Assembly (NCBI GenBank): GCA_050084985.1
Contig: JBITNC010000001.1
Span: 186,186,001-186,250,000, forward strand
Direction: 5' to 3'
Length of the DNA: 64,000 nt
Origin: Nageia nagi
Lineage: Eukaryota; Pinophyta
Shown one piece after another: positions 24,372-36,333 of this stretch (the first letter of the stretch is position 1; every line of letters begins with the position of its first letter). The translations under genes were made by a program, and so were the position numbers. The notes beneath the pieces were generated by a model. The model searched no databases, was not told where the DNA came from, and saw only the letters and a list, made by a program, of their open reading frames with translations.

Positions 24372-27300
24372 TGTGATGACCCACTCAATTACCTTTATTA
24401 AGACTTGAATACCATCAATGATTTGAATATGATTAAGACTGTTTATGTTTTGAAATGAGTAATTTTGAGTGGATATGTGTATTATATATTTCAATTTAAT
24501 TTTTTCTTCAAGATTTTATTACATAGGTTACAATTTGACTTGATACAAAAAATCAGGTTAAAGACCCAAGGGACCAACGATGAGTTGATTATGAGAATGG
24601 ATTGGTAAGAGTGAGCAAATGATTAGCATTGATTCACTGATAGATACTAAGATATTTATAGTTAATATATATTTATATCATAATTATATCATATAACACT
24701 TGATTTTAATGATTCTTTTGTATGTGTATGTGCACTAACAAATCTACCTTGCAAGATGAATGGTCTCTAGAGGTAAATATGTACTTAAAAATAAGACATA
24801 CATTTTGAAATTTGCATTAGAAATAAATTAACTATTCACAAGGAATATTATAATTATTTGAATTCAAATTTTAACTAAGGAATATTATTTAAATTGATTA
24901 AAATAAAAAAATTGGGGGTTAGAAGGATTATTTGTCTTCTATTAGTGGTTGCAAGGTTATTTTGGCACCTTGCAAAACTAATTGAGTTATCTCTCCCACA
25001 CAAATTGTTTACCTTTTTAGGTGTAAAATGATTGATAATTTTTTATTTATTTATTTATGCAATGTGTGTAATTATTTTTTGAGAATATAAGGAAATGGCC
25101 CAAACCCTCCAACAAAAAAATAAAATCCCTACACCTTATATATAGAGTAGATGAATTGGACAAATAGTATTTATTTTGGATGGATCCTCCTACCCTTAGA
25201 ATATAAATATCTAAGTGGGTGAACATTGGAAATAAAATTCACACTTATCCTTTATCCCATGGTTGATATAGGAGGACATGAAGAAAGGAATCTTCTCCTG
25301 TCAAGTTCAGGTTCCCCTCTTAGCATTTTAGATACTAATGCTAAAATGCTAAAATATTTAACCAAGTGTTTTAATTTCAATTTATGGATTATATAGTATA
25401 TGTGAATAAATAAATGCTTAATAGAGGTTTATGAAAATATTATTAATAGTTTTTTATTAGCCTCTTATTTGTATTTACTTGATATACTTGCATGTGATTG
25501 ATTATACAATTTGTATGAAAGGGAAATATACTTTATTTTAAACTCTTTATTTTGGTGGTATGGGGAATCATGGGTATTACATTGATAATTTTTCATTTAA
25601 AAAAATATATATAGATGTGACTTGCTGAATAATCCCCTTATGTTATGTACTACCACTTCACTTGTAGTCCTTTAATATGACCAAATATCAATGCAACACA
25701 ATGCATTTAGTAAGCCATTTTGTTTAGCGAGTCATTACAAGTGTTTATATTTATTATTATGACCATGGAATAACATTTTAGTAAGCTATTTTTGTAGATA
25801 TTATTAATATATCCATTTTGCATATTTATATCACTTAGTGAGCCCATAAAATCATATTTATGTAAAATTTTTATCTCAGCAATTCATAGGTCTATCTCCA
25901 TATTTAATCCCATTATGTTACCACTATATATTTTATATTTTTTAAAATGATTATAATTCATTTAGAATCATATGCATATTGGTCAAGAAATAGGGCTTTC
26001 TTGATCCTCAATAATCATAACCCTTCCAAGAACTCAAAATCAATGAACCTTGGATCCTTGGAAGATTTTGAGAGATGAAGATGGCAAGGAGCTACAATGA
26101 AGATATAATGAAGATAATCAAATGCCTCTACATGTACATTATATAATTTCCCTACATTGTAAGGGAACACCTATGAAATTAAGTGTCTCACATTTCATGA
26201 TGCATAAATTAAGGTTAACCTATACTTTGTAAGATTGAAACCCTCATGTATTAAAATAGGGTTAAGATGAAGCTATTTGTATCCATAAGGAAAGCATATG
26301 GATTATATGTAAACATATTGATCTAAAAGATGTATTTGATGTATTAATCTTCTATGTATGTATATATATATTAGGAATGAAAAATTAGAATTAGAATCAA
26401 ATAAATACTTGTCCTTCAAATTTAGTAATTCAAAGGAATTATTGCTATGCTCATAAAGAATAAGTATCAAAGTATGGTATGAAATAAAATCATAGTTATG
26501 AATGTAATTATGAGAACAATTCTAATATCCTTAAAGAAATAATAAGCTAAGGATGTAACCCATATTATGTATTGTGGAGAGTGACTCAATAAGGAAAAAG
26601 GATAACTAATATGGAGATAATTAATTTAATTAAACAAAGTCACCTACATTCTATAACTAAGAGTATATGGATAATCAATGAGATAACACCATGGCTCCTT
26701 AGAAACTTATAAATGGATCAAGTAGGATGGCATAGTTTCAATATGATATAATCTATTATTCATACATACATAGATAATGAATGGAAAATCAATTTGCATA
26801 AAAATATCTACTTGATAACCCATTATGAGTATTACATACCATTAGGATGAAGGGAGAAAACTTATGATATAATTAGAATGAATAATGAAGATAATAAATT
26901 CTTAGGAATAATTTATTCAAGGCATTTAATATAAATAAATATAGATTTATATGATAAAAAGAATCTTTATGTATGTCTATAGCCCCATTAAATGAATAAT
27001 TATCTTGAATAATGTTACTTGGTTCAAATAATGAAGTATAGAGATAATCTTGAATGATGACCTAAATTGGATGACAAATCCTAAAAGTGGACTTCAATAT
27101 TGAATTAAGTCTACAAGGATGGAATTTATAGGCTGTCTCAATAATGAAGATAAAAAAAACTATAGAAAGTACATTAGTCCAACTCTTGTTATGATAACTC
27201 ATTAAACAATACATAACAATAATATTCCTTGAGTATGGACCACTCTACATTGCACTTCCTTGTTAGAAGTAGTTGAATTTAGTGTTAATTAAAGGCTCAT

Positions 27301-28327
27301 TATTATTTTCTAGCATGTGAAGTTATTATAAGGTAGTACTTCATACATCGTACCATGTATATGGGATAAATATAATGCTTCCAAATATTCCTAGTGACTT
27401 CTTGAACTAGTTTAATTTGAAACTTCTTGCATATGCTGATAAATTTATTATTTGTTTTAAATACAAAAGATGGTTTATTTACCATGATTTATATTAAAGT
27501 AACATCTTAATACTTGATATAACAATGAAACCTAGAAATTGTAATAATTGATTTAGGATCAATTATTTCTAGGATCGATAAAATATGGGGTGCTTTTATT
27601 TTATAAAGTTGCTTAAAACTTATTAGGATATACAAACCACTTGAGGGTATTGCTCCAATACCCATGTATCCCCAAGGTATGGACATAGGGATTTCATACT
27701 CCATGGTGATCCTAGCCAATAGATATGGGTAGGCTATTGTCTTATACCCTTAATAGGTTTTCATATGAGGATAATAGTTAATAAATCTATAGTTACCAGA
27801 TGAGGGTAATTAGTAGTCATACTACTTGTAGTAGTGAATAGGAGTATGATTAATATTCCATAGGTTATGATGCTTACCCATTTCATTTGGGATATCTCCT
27901 AAGAAAATCTATTTACACCTATGAATTAGAAGGTTACATTGAATGGATGAGTGACCTAGTGTATAAGCATTCTCTCAGGTGATATGGGCCCCAAGTAAGA
28001 AACCATTAGACCATGATTAGAATCTTTATTGCATAATTTGTGAACAAGAATGGTGGGATCACTTATGTGCAATCTTCCAACAAGATGATCATTGATAAGT
28101 GAACACCAAAAGGATGATGATCAATATTGGCTAATCAATATTTGACCAATCTTTTCATGTGAGTATTGACTAACTAGCAAAGTTGATATGCTCATATGGA
28201 TCACCTTGTCTATTCCTAAATAATTTGAGCATTTAAAATAATAAAAATAAATTAGGTATTAATTTTTAGGGTTTATTATGTTGGGAATAAGTGAAAATAT
28301 TATCAAGAATTAGGTAGTAGCATTACA
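24372..28327 (+). repeat. Element D 5' LTR (about 3.96 kb)
   Basis: It starts TGTGATGACCCACTCAATTA and ends GGTAGTAGCATTACA. It matches the sequence starting at 33,168 almost continuously, apart from an extra block of about 1.16 kb in the 3' copy. No coding frame of note is present; short ORFs such as 27,303-27,719 (minus) are chance. The LTR is exceptionally long for a gypsy element with a 4.8 kb internal region. Confidence 0.88.
25202..25210 (+). promoter_or_regulatory. TATA box in element D 5' LTR
   Basis: TATAAATAT is conserved in both D LTRs (second copy at 33,993-34,001) within a well-matched block (CCCTTAGARTATAAATATC). Conservation between copies and the distance of about 830 bases from the LTR start fit a U3 core promoter. 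Confidence 0.6.
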
Positions 28328-29790
28328 ATGCTATTTAAGCATCAAGTTCAAAATCTCGTGGATATGTTAGATGACTCTTTTGTTGTTAGAGTTTAGGAAG
28401 TCAAGATGAGTATACTTGAGCCTAATGAAAACACCATTTTGTGAACTTAGATTATGGTAATATTTCTAAGATGTGTAAAAAGAGCTTTAGGCAACATGCA
28501 ATGAGGTTCTAGAAATGGCCTCCCTATGAATGCTAATGCAAGAATGAATAAAAGGAATGTTAGAGGTCAAAATGCAAGAAATAGAATAAAGAGGAATACC
28601 AATAGAAGGTTCCTAATAATGAAAATGAGAGTTTTGCAAGTTGTTCCTCCCAAAATAATAAAGGAGAAGAAGCCATAAAAAGGTTACAAGAGAAGGTGGA
28701 GGAATAAAAAGAGCTTATAAATAATCTATTCAATCAATGAATTGAAATTCTAATAGAAGAATCTATTCTAGAATAAGTAAGGATAGAAGGGGAAAATGAC
28801 CAAATTAAGGCAAAAATTGAACAAGAACTTACGTTAGACCTTGAGAAAGCCTAGATCTCAAAGTTTAATGGTAACCAAGAAGGAGAGCAACCTAAAATAT
28901 GGTTAGAAGAAGTAAAGATATAATTCTTGATGAATAACTTATCTTTAGAAACTAAAATTATTATATGCTACCAATACTTTTCATGATATTAAACTAGAGT
29001 GGTGGAATGCTTACAAGATTGAGCATTGGATCCAATATCTGAAATGGCTAGAGCTTGTTGTAGCATTTCATAAAAGACTCATTCCCCAAATTTACTATGA
29101 TAGAAAGTATGAAGAATACTATACCCTACAATAAGGATCCATGAATTTCCAAAGCTATCATTAGAAATGTATTAGGCTACTCAAATATGTTCCTAAAGAT
29201 AAGAACCATATGAAGGTTCATAGGTTTCTTGTTGGATTAGATCCTAAGATCAATACTATGGTGAATGTATTGAACCTCAAAATGCTTGAAGAGTATGAAC
29301 TCACAAAAAGGGAAGAAATCAATTTGGGTATCGAGAAGACTTTTGTAAATTATAGTCTTCTAGATGAAAAAGATAAAGAAATCTACTAAAAGAGTAAAAG
29401 TGTAGAGCATAAAGCACAACATTTAAGAAACAAGAAGATCATTGAAAATAACCATAGTTATAAGGATGGTAATCCACACAAATTTGAGAAAATACCATTT
29501 AGAAATAAGAGTAATAAGAAAAAGAACTTTAAGAGGAAGAATCAATCATTCCATAAGCAAAATGTTTAACCTAGGAATGGAATCCAAGGTTTTAGGAACC
29601 ATAGCCAACAATTCCTAGATAAGAGCACTAACTAGAATATATCTAAGGATAAGTTTATGGAACATAAAAAGGGTCTTAGAGATGAATGTTGGAATTATGG
29701 TGGAGCTCACTATACCAATCAATGTACCTTGAAGGCATATTATCCCAAAGAACATCAATGTTTGTAGCTAGTGGATTGGAGTCTAGAGGA
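28328..29790 (+). pseudogene. Element D gag remnant
   Basis: Beyond the LTR, a basic N-terminal stretch (MNANARMNKRNVRGQNARN, about 28,525) is followed by a charged, coiled-coil-like segment with KVEE and EQELTLDLEKA. The gag core then reads SKFNGNQEGEQPKIWLEEVK, RLLKYVPKDKN and HRFLVGLDPKINTMVNVL. A CCHC zinc knuckle appears near 29,687-29,730 as CWNYGGAHYTNQC, with the second Cys replaced by Tyr. Stops are common. The primer-binding site just after 28,327 is not recognisable. Confidence 0.78.
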
Positions 29791-29799
29791 CAAGCCACA

Positions 29800-30140
29800 C
29801 CTCTTTAAATCCCTAGTAAAATTTCTAATAAATCTTTTAGAGTTTTGATAGATTATGGTGCTACAAATAGTTTTATTTCAAATTCCTTAGTTATTGATAT
29901 GTAAAAGACACCATAATTTTATATAAATGGATGGCAAGTGGAGTTTGGATCTAGAAAGAAATACCCTATTAGATAGTATTTTAGGGATGTTGAAATAGAA
30001 TTACCTAAGGGATATATTGTGTGGGATTTATATGTGGTTCTCTTATCCTCTTATGATATCATTTTAGGCATGGATTGGTTAATGGTACACAAAGTTATAA
30101 TTGAATTCCAAGATAAATGGGTAGATTACATAGATGTATC
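29800..30140 (+). pseudogene. Element D aspartic protease remnant
   Basis: FRVLIDYGATNSFISNSLV (about 29,838-29,890) is the active-site region; the catalytic Asp is present, but the usual DSG reads DYG. The end has LPKGYIVWDLYVVLLSSYD and IILGMDWLMVHK, the conserved chromovirus protease signature. Length and order are normal for the family. A stop follows the ISNSLV block. Confidence 0.8.
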
Positions 30141-30329
30141 TTAAAATTGATACAGGGTGTATAGTGATCAAGGAACTTTTGATCCTTACTTGATCACAAC
30201 CATGCATGTTAAAAAAACAAATAAGAAAAGGAGAGATGATTTATACAATCAAGGTTAACAAAGTTGAACAAGAGGATAAGGAGGTAAAAGTGATAAATAA
30301 GTACCATGTGTTCAGAGAATACAAAGATG

Positions 30330-31066
30330 TATTCCTTAAATATCTACCAGGATTAGCCCCAAAATGAGAATTTGATTCTCAATAGATTTAGTGACTAGAG
30401 CAAAGCCTATTTATAGAACTCCATATAGAATGAATACTATTGAGATGCAAGAGTTGAAGGTACAATTGTAAGATCTATTAGAAAAAGGTTTGATCAAACC
30501 TAGTGTATCACCATGGGGCACTCTAGTGTTATTTGTAAAAAACAAAGATGTTTCTCTAAGGTTGTATATCGACTATAGGATGCTAAATAATGTCACCATC
30601 AAAAATAGGTATCCATTACCTAGAATTAATGATTTATTTGACCAACTCAAGGATGTTGCTATTTTCTCAAATATAGAATTGAGATTGGGATACCACCAAT
30701 TAAGAATTAAGGGATTAGATACTCATAAAATAAGTTTTAAATCTAAGTATGGACACTATGATTTTGTGGTATTACCTTAGGTTAACAAATGCTCCTACAA
30801 CATTCATAAACATGATGAATAGTGTCTATCAAGAGTACCTAGATACATTTGTGCTACTATTTTTATATGACATCCTTATATATTTAAGAAATGAGGAGCA
30901 TAATCATCATCTAAGATTGGCTTTTGTAGTGTTTATAAGAAATCATTTATATGAAAAATTATCAAAATGTAACTTCTATGTTTTCCAAATTCACTATCTT
31001 GGCTATATCATCTTTACAGAAGGAATCTTAGTTGATTCAAAGAAAGTGGAAACTATAATGAGTTGA
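30330..31066 (+). pseudogene. Element D reverse transcriptase remnant
   Basis: The domain is split by one frameshift near 30,780. The first half (30,490-30,780) has [40 protein letters not shown] and [20 protein letters not shown]. The second (from about 30,780) has RLTNAPTTFINMMNSVYQEY, LLFLYDILIYLRNEEHNHH and KCNFYVFQIHYLGYIIF. The first palm Asp (SKIDLR in relatives) is Glu here, and the FIDDILIY box reads LYDILIY. Both catalytic sites are therefore altered and the enzyme is dead. Confidence 0.88.
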
Positions 31067-31229
31067 AATACACCAACAAATGTAATTAAGGTAAGGATAT
31101 TTAGGGAATTAGCTAGATATTACCAAATATTTGTCAAAGATTTTTTAAAAATAGCCAATCCCATCACTAGTATTCAAGAAAAGAATAAGGTGTTCAAATA
31201 GATAGAAAAAATATGAGAAATCTTTTGCA

Positions 31230-31640
31230 ACCTTGATAGAAAAGCTTACCACAACACTAGTTCTCACTATGCTTGACCCACACAATGATTTTATAGTAAG
31301 TAAATATGCTTCAATATAAGGTTTGGGTGGTGCATTATCATAGAATGGAAACCTAGTAGCATTTGAATCTAGAAAATTGAGAACTCATGAGCTAAATTAT
31401 GCAACTCATGATCTTGAGTTAGAAATTTTAGTTCATGCACTTAATATGTGGAAATAATATCTTTTAGGAAAGCCCTTCAAACTTGAAATTAACTATAAAA
31501 GTTTTAAGTATTTATTCACTCATATGCATCTAAATGCTAGGCATAGGCAGTGGATGGAATTCCTAGTTGAATATGATTTTTGCATTGAATACATTAAAGG
31601 AAAGGAGAATAATGTAGTAGATTCTCTAAGTTGTAGATGA
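31230..31640 (+). pseudogene. Element D RNase H remnant
   Basis: Readable blocks are VSKYASI-stop-GLGGALS near 31,300, AFESRKLRTHELNYATHDLE, LVHALNMWK, HMHLNARHRQWMEFLVEYDF and CIEYIKGKENNVVDSLSCR at the end. These are the standard gypsy RNase H sequence in order. The fully conserved DAS near the start is changed, and several Trp/Gln positions are now stops. Confidence 0.8.
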
Positions 31641-31829
31641 TATGTTAATTACATGATAAGAATTTAATTTGATTTTTTTGACTAAGTGAAAGCTTTGTAA
31701 CAAGAAGACCCGTATTGTAAATCTATCTAAGAATTGATAGGGAAGGGTACCCCATCATCGAAATATTTTGCTAAAAAAGATGGAATTATTTATTTTAAGG
31801 ATAGATTAGTCATTCTAAAAAAAGGAAAT

Positions 31830-32500
31830 TTAAGAATTTTGATCATGTAATAAGCCCATCATCCCCCATATGCAACACATATGAGAGGTACAAAGATGAG
31901 AGAAGACCTAAAATAAAACTTTTATTAGAATGGCATGAAAAGGGATAAAGTAGAATTTGTTGTAATATGTATTGAATTTTAGAAAGTTAAGGTAGAACAT
32001 AAACATCCAAGTGGATATTTATATCTACATGATGTCCCTACATAGAAATGGTAGGTAATTTTGGTGGATTTTATTATTGGTTTTCTAAAAACCAAGTTCC
32101 ATCAAAACTCAATTTTGGTAGTGGTTGATAGATTGACCAAGGTAGCACATTTTATACCTAGAAACAACATTGATGATGACCCTATAGTGGAAAATAAATG
32201 TTCCTATAAAATGTTTAGGTTGCATGGATATCCTAAGGTGATCATCTTAGATAGGGATTCCAAGTTCACCTTCATCTTTTGGAAATCATTACATAAGGCA
32301 CTAGGAATAAAATTAAACATCAATTTAGTGTATCACCTAGAGATATATGGAAAAAATAAATGAGTAAATAGATTTCTTGAGGATATGCTTAGAATGTACT
32401 GCATGGAATAAAATACTAAATGAGAGGACTACCTCTACTTAGTCAAATTTGCTTATAATAATAGATACAATTCATCCTTAGGAATGGACCCTTTCAAGGC
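31830..32500 (+). pseudogene. Element D integrase core remnant
   Basis: Remnants of the zinc-binding part (CIEF near 31,970) precede the core. ILVDFIIGFLKTKFHQNS carries the first catalytic Asp, VVDRLTKVAHFIPRNN follows, and VIILDRDSKFTFIFWKSLHK carries the second. In the third block, GKNK-stop-VNRFLEDMLR, the catalytic Glu of GQTERVN appears as Lys. The longest open stretch is 32,061-32,363. Confidence 0.82.
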
Positions 32501-32679
32501 TATTTACAAAAGGATATGTAAAACTCCTTTATCTTGGGAAAATTGGGAGGATTGGGTGATGATATAGCTAAAATGTTAAAGCAAATGAAGGAGTAGCTTA
32601 AATCCATTTGATGAAAGCTCAAGGAATCTACCAATTGATAAAAGAGTTTGCTGATATTAAGAGAACTTGTGATTTTTTT

Positions 32680-33080
32680 GTGGTTGTAAAGTATTTTTAT
32701 AAGTCCAACCCATGAAAAGTGCTATAAAGCCTACCAAATTGGATCCTCAATTTATTGGTCCTTTTGAAATAGTTGAGAATAAGAGTTTAATTTCCTACAA
32801 ACTTTCTTTGCCACCAAGTTTATTAAAAATGCTTGATATATTTCATGTCTCTCTATTGTGAAAATATGTTGCCATAATTTCTTATGTGTTGGAGTTTTTT
32901 GACTTATATATGTCATACCCTCATTCTATTAAAGTTCTCCCTATTAAAATCCTACCTTTTAGAACTAGAAAATTAAGAAGTAGGGAGACTAATGAATATC
33001 TTTTCCAATGAGATAAGTATTTTGAATCATGTTCCACTTAGGAAGATGAAGTTTTCATGAGAAAGTAATTTCCTTTTTTG
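32680..33080 (+). pseudogene. Element D integrase C-terminus and chromodomain
   Basis: The GPY/F-type segment reads KPTKLDPQFIGPFEIVENKS and YKLSLPPSLLKMLDIFHVSL. After it come YPHSIKVLPIKILPFRTRKL and RSRETNEYLFQ, then DKYFESCST and EDEVFMRK, a chromodomain of the form found at the end of Tekay-type chromoviruses. In active elements this domain guides insertion to particular chromatin. Stops replace Trp or Gln at several points. Confidence 0.75.
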
Positions 33081-34704
33081 TTTGATTAATTTTGTAAAAA
33101 CATTATTAAACTCTATGTTATTTATTGAAGAACACAAGGGATTATGTTCCTTTTAATGGCGGTAGTATTTGATGGCCTACTAAATTGCCTTTATTAAGAC
33201 TTGAATACCATCAAGGATTTGAATATGATTAAGACTATTTATGTTGTAAAATGAGTCATTTTGATTGGATGTGTGAATTATTTATGTTGATTTGATATTG
33301 GCTTCAAGAGTTTATGACACATGTTATAGGTTGACTCGAGATGAGAAGTTAGGTTAAAGACCCTAGGGACCAAGGGTGAGTTGGTTATGGGAATGGATTG
33401 GGAAGAGTGAGGAAATGATTGCCATTGATTTGTTGATAACTACTATGACCTTTATAGATCATATATATGCATATCATAATTATGGTGCATAATACTTGAT
33501 TTTGATGATGCTTTTGTATGTGTGTGTATGCACTAACAAATCTACCTTGTAGGATAAGTGGTCTTCATAAGTAAATATGTGCTTAAAAAAAAGATAAACA
33601 TTTTGTAATTTGCATAAGAAGTAAATTAACTAATTACAAGGAATATTATAATTATTTGAATTCAAATTTTAACCAAGGAATATTATTTCAATTGATTAAA
33701 ATAAAAAAATTAGGGGTTAGAAGGATTATTTGTCTTCTATTGGTGGTTGCAAGGTTATTTGTGCACCTTGCAAAACTAATTATCTCCCCCACACAAATTT
33801 TTTACTTTTTTAGGTGTAAAATGATTGCTAAATTTTTTTGTTTCTTTATGCAAGGTGTGTAAATATTTTTTTGAGAATATAGGGAAATGGCCCAAACCCT
33901 CAAACAAAAAAACAAAATCCTTACACCTTATGTATAGAGTAGATAAATTGGACAAATACTAATTATTTTGGATGGATCCTACTACCCTTAGAGTATAAAT
34001 ATCTAAGTGGATGACCATTGGAAATATACTTCACACTTATCTTTTCTCTCAAGATTGATCTAGGAGGATGTGAAGAAAGGAATCTTCTCCTCTCAAGTTT
34101 AGGTGCCCCTCTTAGCATTTTAGATACTAATACTAAAATGCTATAATGTTTAGCCATGCATTTGAATTTCAATTTATGACTTTTATAGTATATGTGAAGA
34201 AAGAAATTATTACAAGAGGTTTATGAAAATATTATTAATAGTTTTTCATTAGCCTATTATTTATATTTACTTGATATCCTTGCATGTGATTGATTGTACA
34301 ATTTGTTTAAAAAGGAAAAATATTTTATTTTGGTGGTATGGGGAGTCAAAAGTATTACACTAGTGATTTTTCATTTTAAAAAATTTATATAAATATGAAT
34401 TTCCAAATAATCCCCTTGTGTTATGTACTACCACTTCACTCACATTCCTTTAATATGACCACATATCAATGCAATGTACTATCTTTAGTAAGGTATTTTA
34501 TTTATTGAGTGATTCTAGGTGTTTATAGTGCTTTTTATGACCATGGGATAACATTTCAATAAGGTATTTTCACATAACCTATCAATATATCTTTTATACA
34601 TATCGATCTCACTTAGTGAGCCCATAAAATCATATTCAACCAAGATTTTTTTCTCATTAATTCATAGGTCTTTCTCCATCTCTAAGCCTATCATGTTATT
34701 ACTA

Positions 34705-35866
34705 TACTACACTCTGTTTGATGAGAAATACAAACTATGAGACTATATTTGATGAAGCAAAGAATCAAATACTCTTTAATCATCCCAAGTTTTGTGCATA
34801 TCCTATAAAATTTATATCTCCTTTTGATTGTAGATTGATGATGCATCTCCAAACAATCTCTGAGCTCCTTCAACATATCTATTCTTGAGTGCTTACCATG
34901 AGCAATTCATGTCATAAGATTAAAATTCGATGATGCATTATGTTAAAAAGGTCATAGGTTCCTCTAACACACCCATATTATCTATATCATATGATCATTT
35001 GATAATTCATGAAACTAACTCTCAAGGAAGTATTGTGATACCCAATTAGTGTATATTCGATGATCTCTACAAAAATTTATTGAAGCATTTACCAATAAAT
35101 TTTAGATACCTCTATATATCTAGCTTATACTACATATTAAATAACATTAAGGATGCATTTTATGGGGCTTTCTATCAAAACATTTAGGAACCCCTTTCAT
35201 GTATCCATTTGTGTTCATATCCATTGAACTCTACAACTCATTTTGATGAGGCATTTGGTTTAACAATTACCAAGCTTTTCATTTTGAGCATTGGGATTTT
35301 TGCAGTAAAATATTTTGTCAAATAGATCACCTCATCCTTAAATAAGTCCACCTTGAGATTTTTTCTATGGCTAGTATAGACAATGGTCTATTGTTAAATA
35401 ATTTCTAGACCCTTTAGCAATAAGGCAATTTGCGAACCCATTCATAGGCTTTCTATGTTGTCCTACAATATATCCATTCATGCAAATATGATCAATCATA
35501 AGAATACTTTTCAAGAAGCCTATAGCCAAACACTTTGAAATTCCCTTTATTGCATACTAATCCATGGAATTAAACCTTTTAAAGTAAGAATATTATAATG
35601 ATATTTAATGAATTACCTTTTTAATAAATACCATGCTCAATTTTGATTAAGTACCTATAATTGAAGTTTATAGAATAATTTGAGTAGAGTTACTATTTAT
35701 TATTACATGAAAGCATGAAATGTATTTATCATTTTCTAATAAGGAAAAATTGGATTAATGTGAAGTTATTAGACAATATGAATAAGACATAATGTTACCT
35801 TAATACAAGGGAAGAGAGTTTGTTCCAAAGGGAACATAAAACCTCTTGACGTACACAGGGTATTTT
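34705..35866. repeat. Extra block present only in D's 3' LTR
   Basis: The two LTRs align up to the ACTATA near 34,704 and again from TATTTTATATT at about 35,867; in the 5' LTR these two points are adjacent (about 25,925). The block is AT-rich and non-coding, with recurring short forms of TTCATG and GATGATGCAT. I found no terminal inverted repeat and no clear target duplication, so it may be an insertion in the 3' copy or a deletion from the 5' copy. Confidence 0.6.
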
Positions 35867-36286
35867 ATATTATTTAAAAGGATTATAAAGCATTTAGAAT
35901 CATATGCATATTGGTCAATAAAGAGGGCTATAATTATCCTCAATACTCATAAGTCCTTCCTAGTACTCAAAATCAATTAACCTTTGATACTTGGAAGATT
36001 TTGAGAGATGAAGAGGGCAAGGATCTAGAATGAAGATAAAATGAATATTATCAAATTCCTCTACATGGACATGATATAATTTCTCTACATTGTAAGGGAA
36101 CACATATGTAATTAATGGTATCACATTTAATGATGTATAAATTAGGGTTACCCTATACTTTGTAAGATTGAAACCCTCATGTATTAAAATAGGTTGAAGA
36201 TGAAGCTATTTGTATCCATAAATAAAAACTATGGATTATATTTAAACATATTGATCTAAAATATGTATTTTATGTATTACTCTTTA

Positions 36287-36289
<3 letters not shown>

Positions 36290-36332
<43 letters not shown>
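36290..36332. repeat. (TA)n(GA)n microsatellite
   Basis: About 13 AT units run directly into about 8 GA units. The same point in the 5' LTR (about 26,360-26,371) has only about six TA units and no GA run, so the tract grew after the two LTRs separated. Confidence 0.95.

Positions 36333-36333
<1 letters not shown>

Noticed and set aside
27303-27719. Two minus-strand ORFs in D's 5' LTR
   Set aside because: Not kept open in the 3' LTR copy, and no similarity to known proteins.
34705-35866. Possible DNA transposon inside D's 3' LTR
   Set aside because: I compared both ends and saw neither convincing terminal inverted repeats nor a target duplication; kept only as a length difference.
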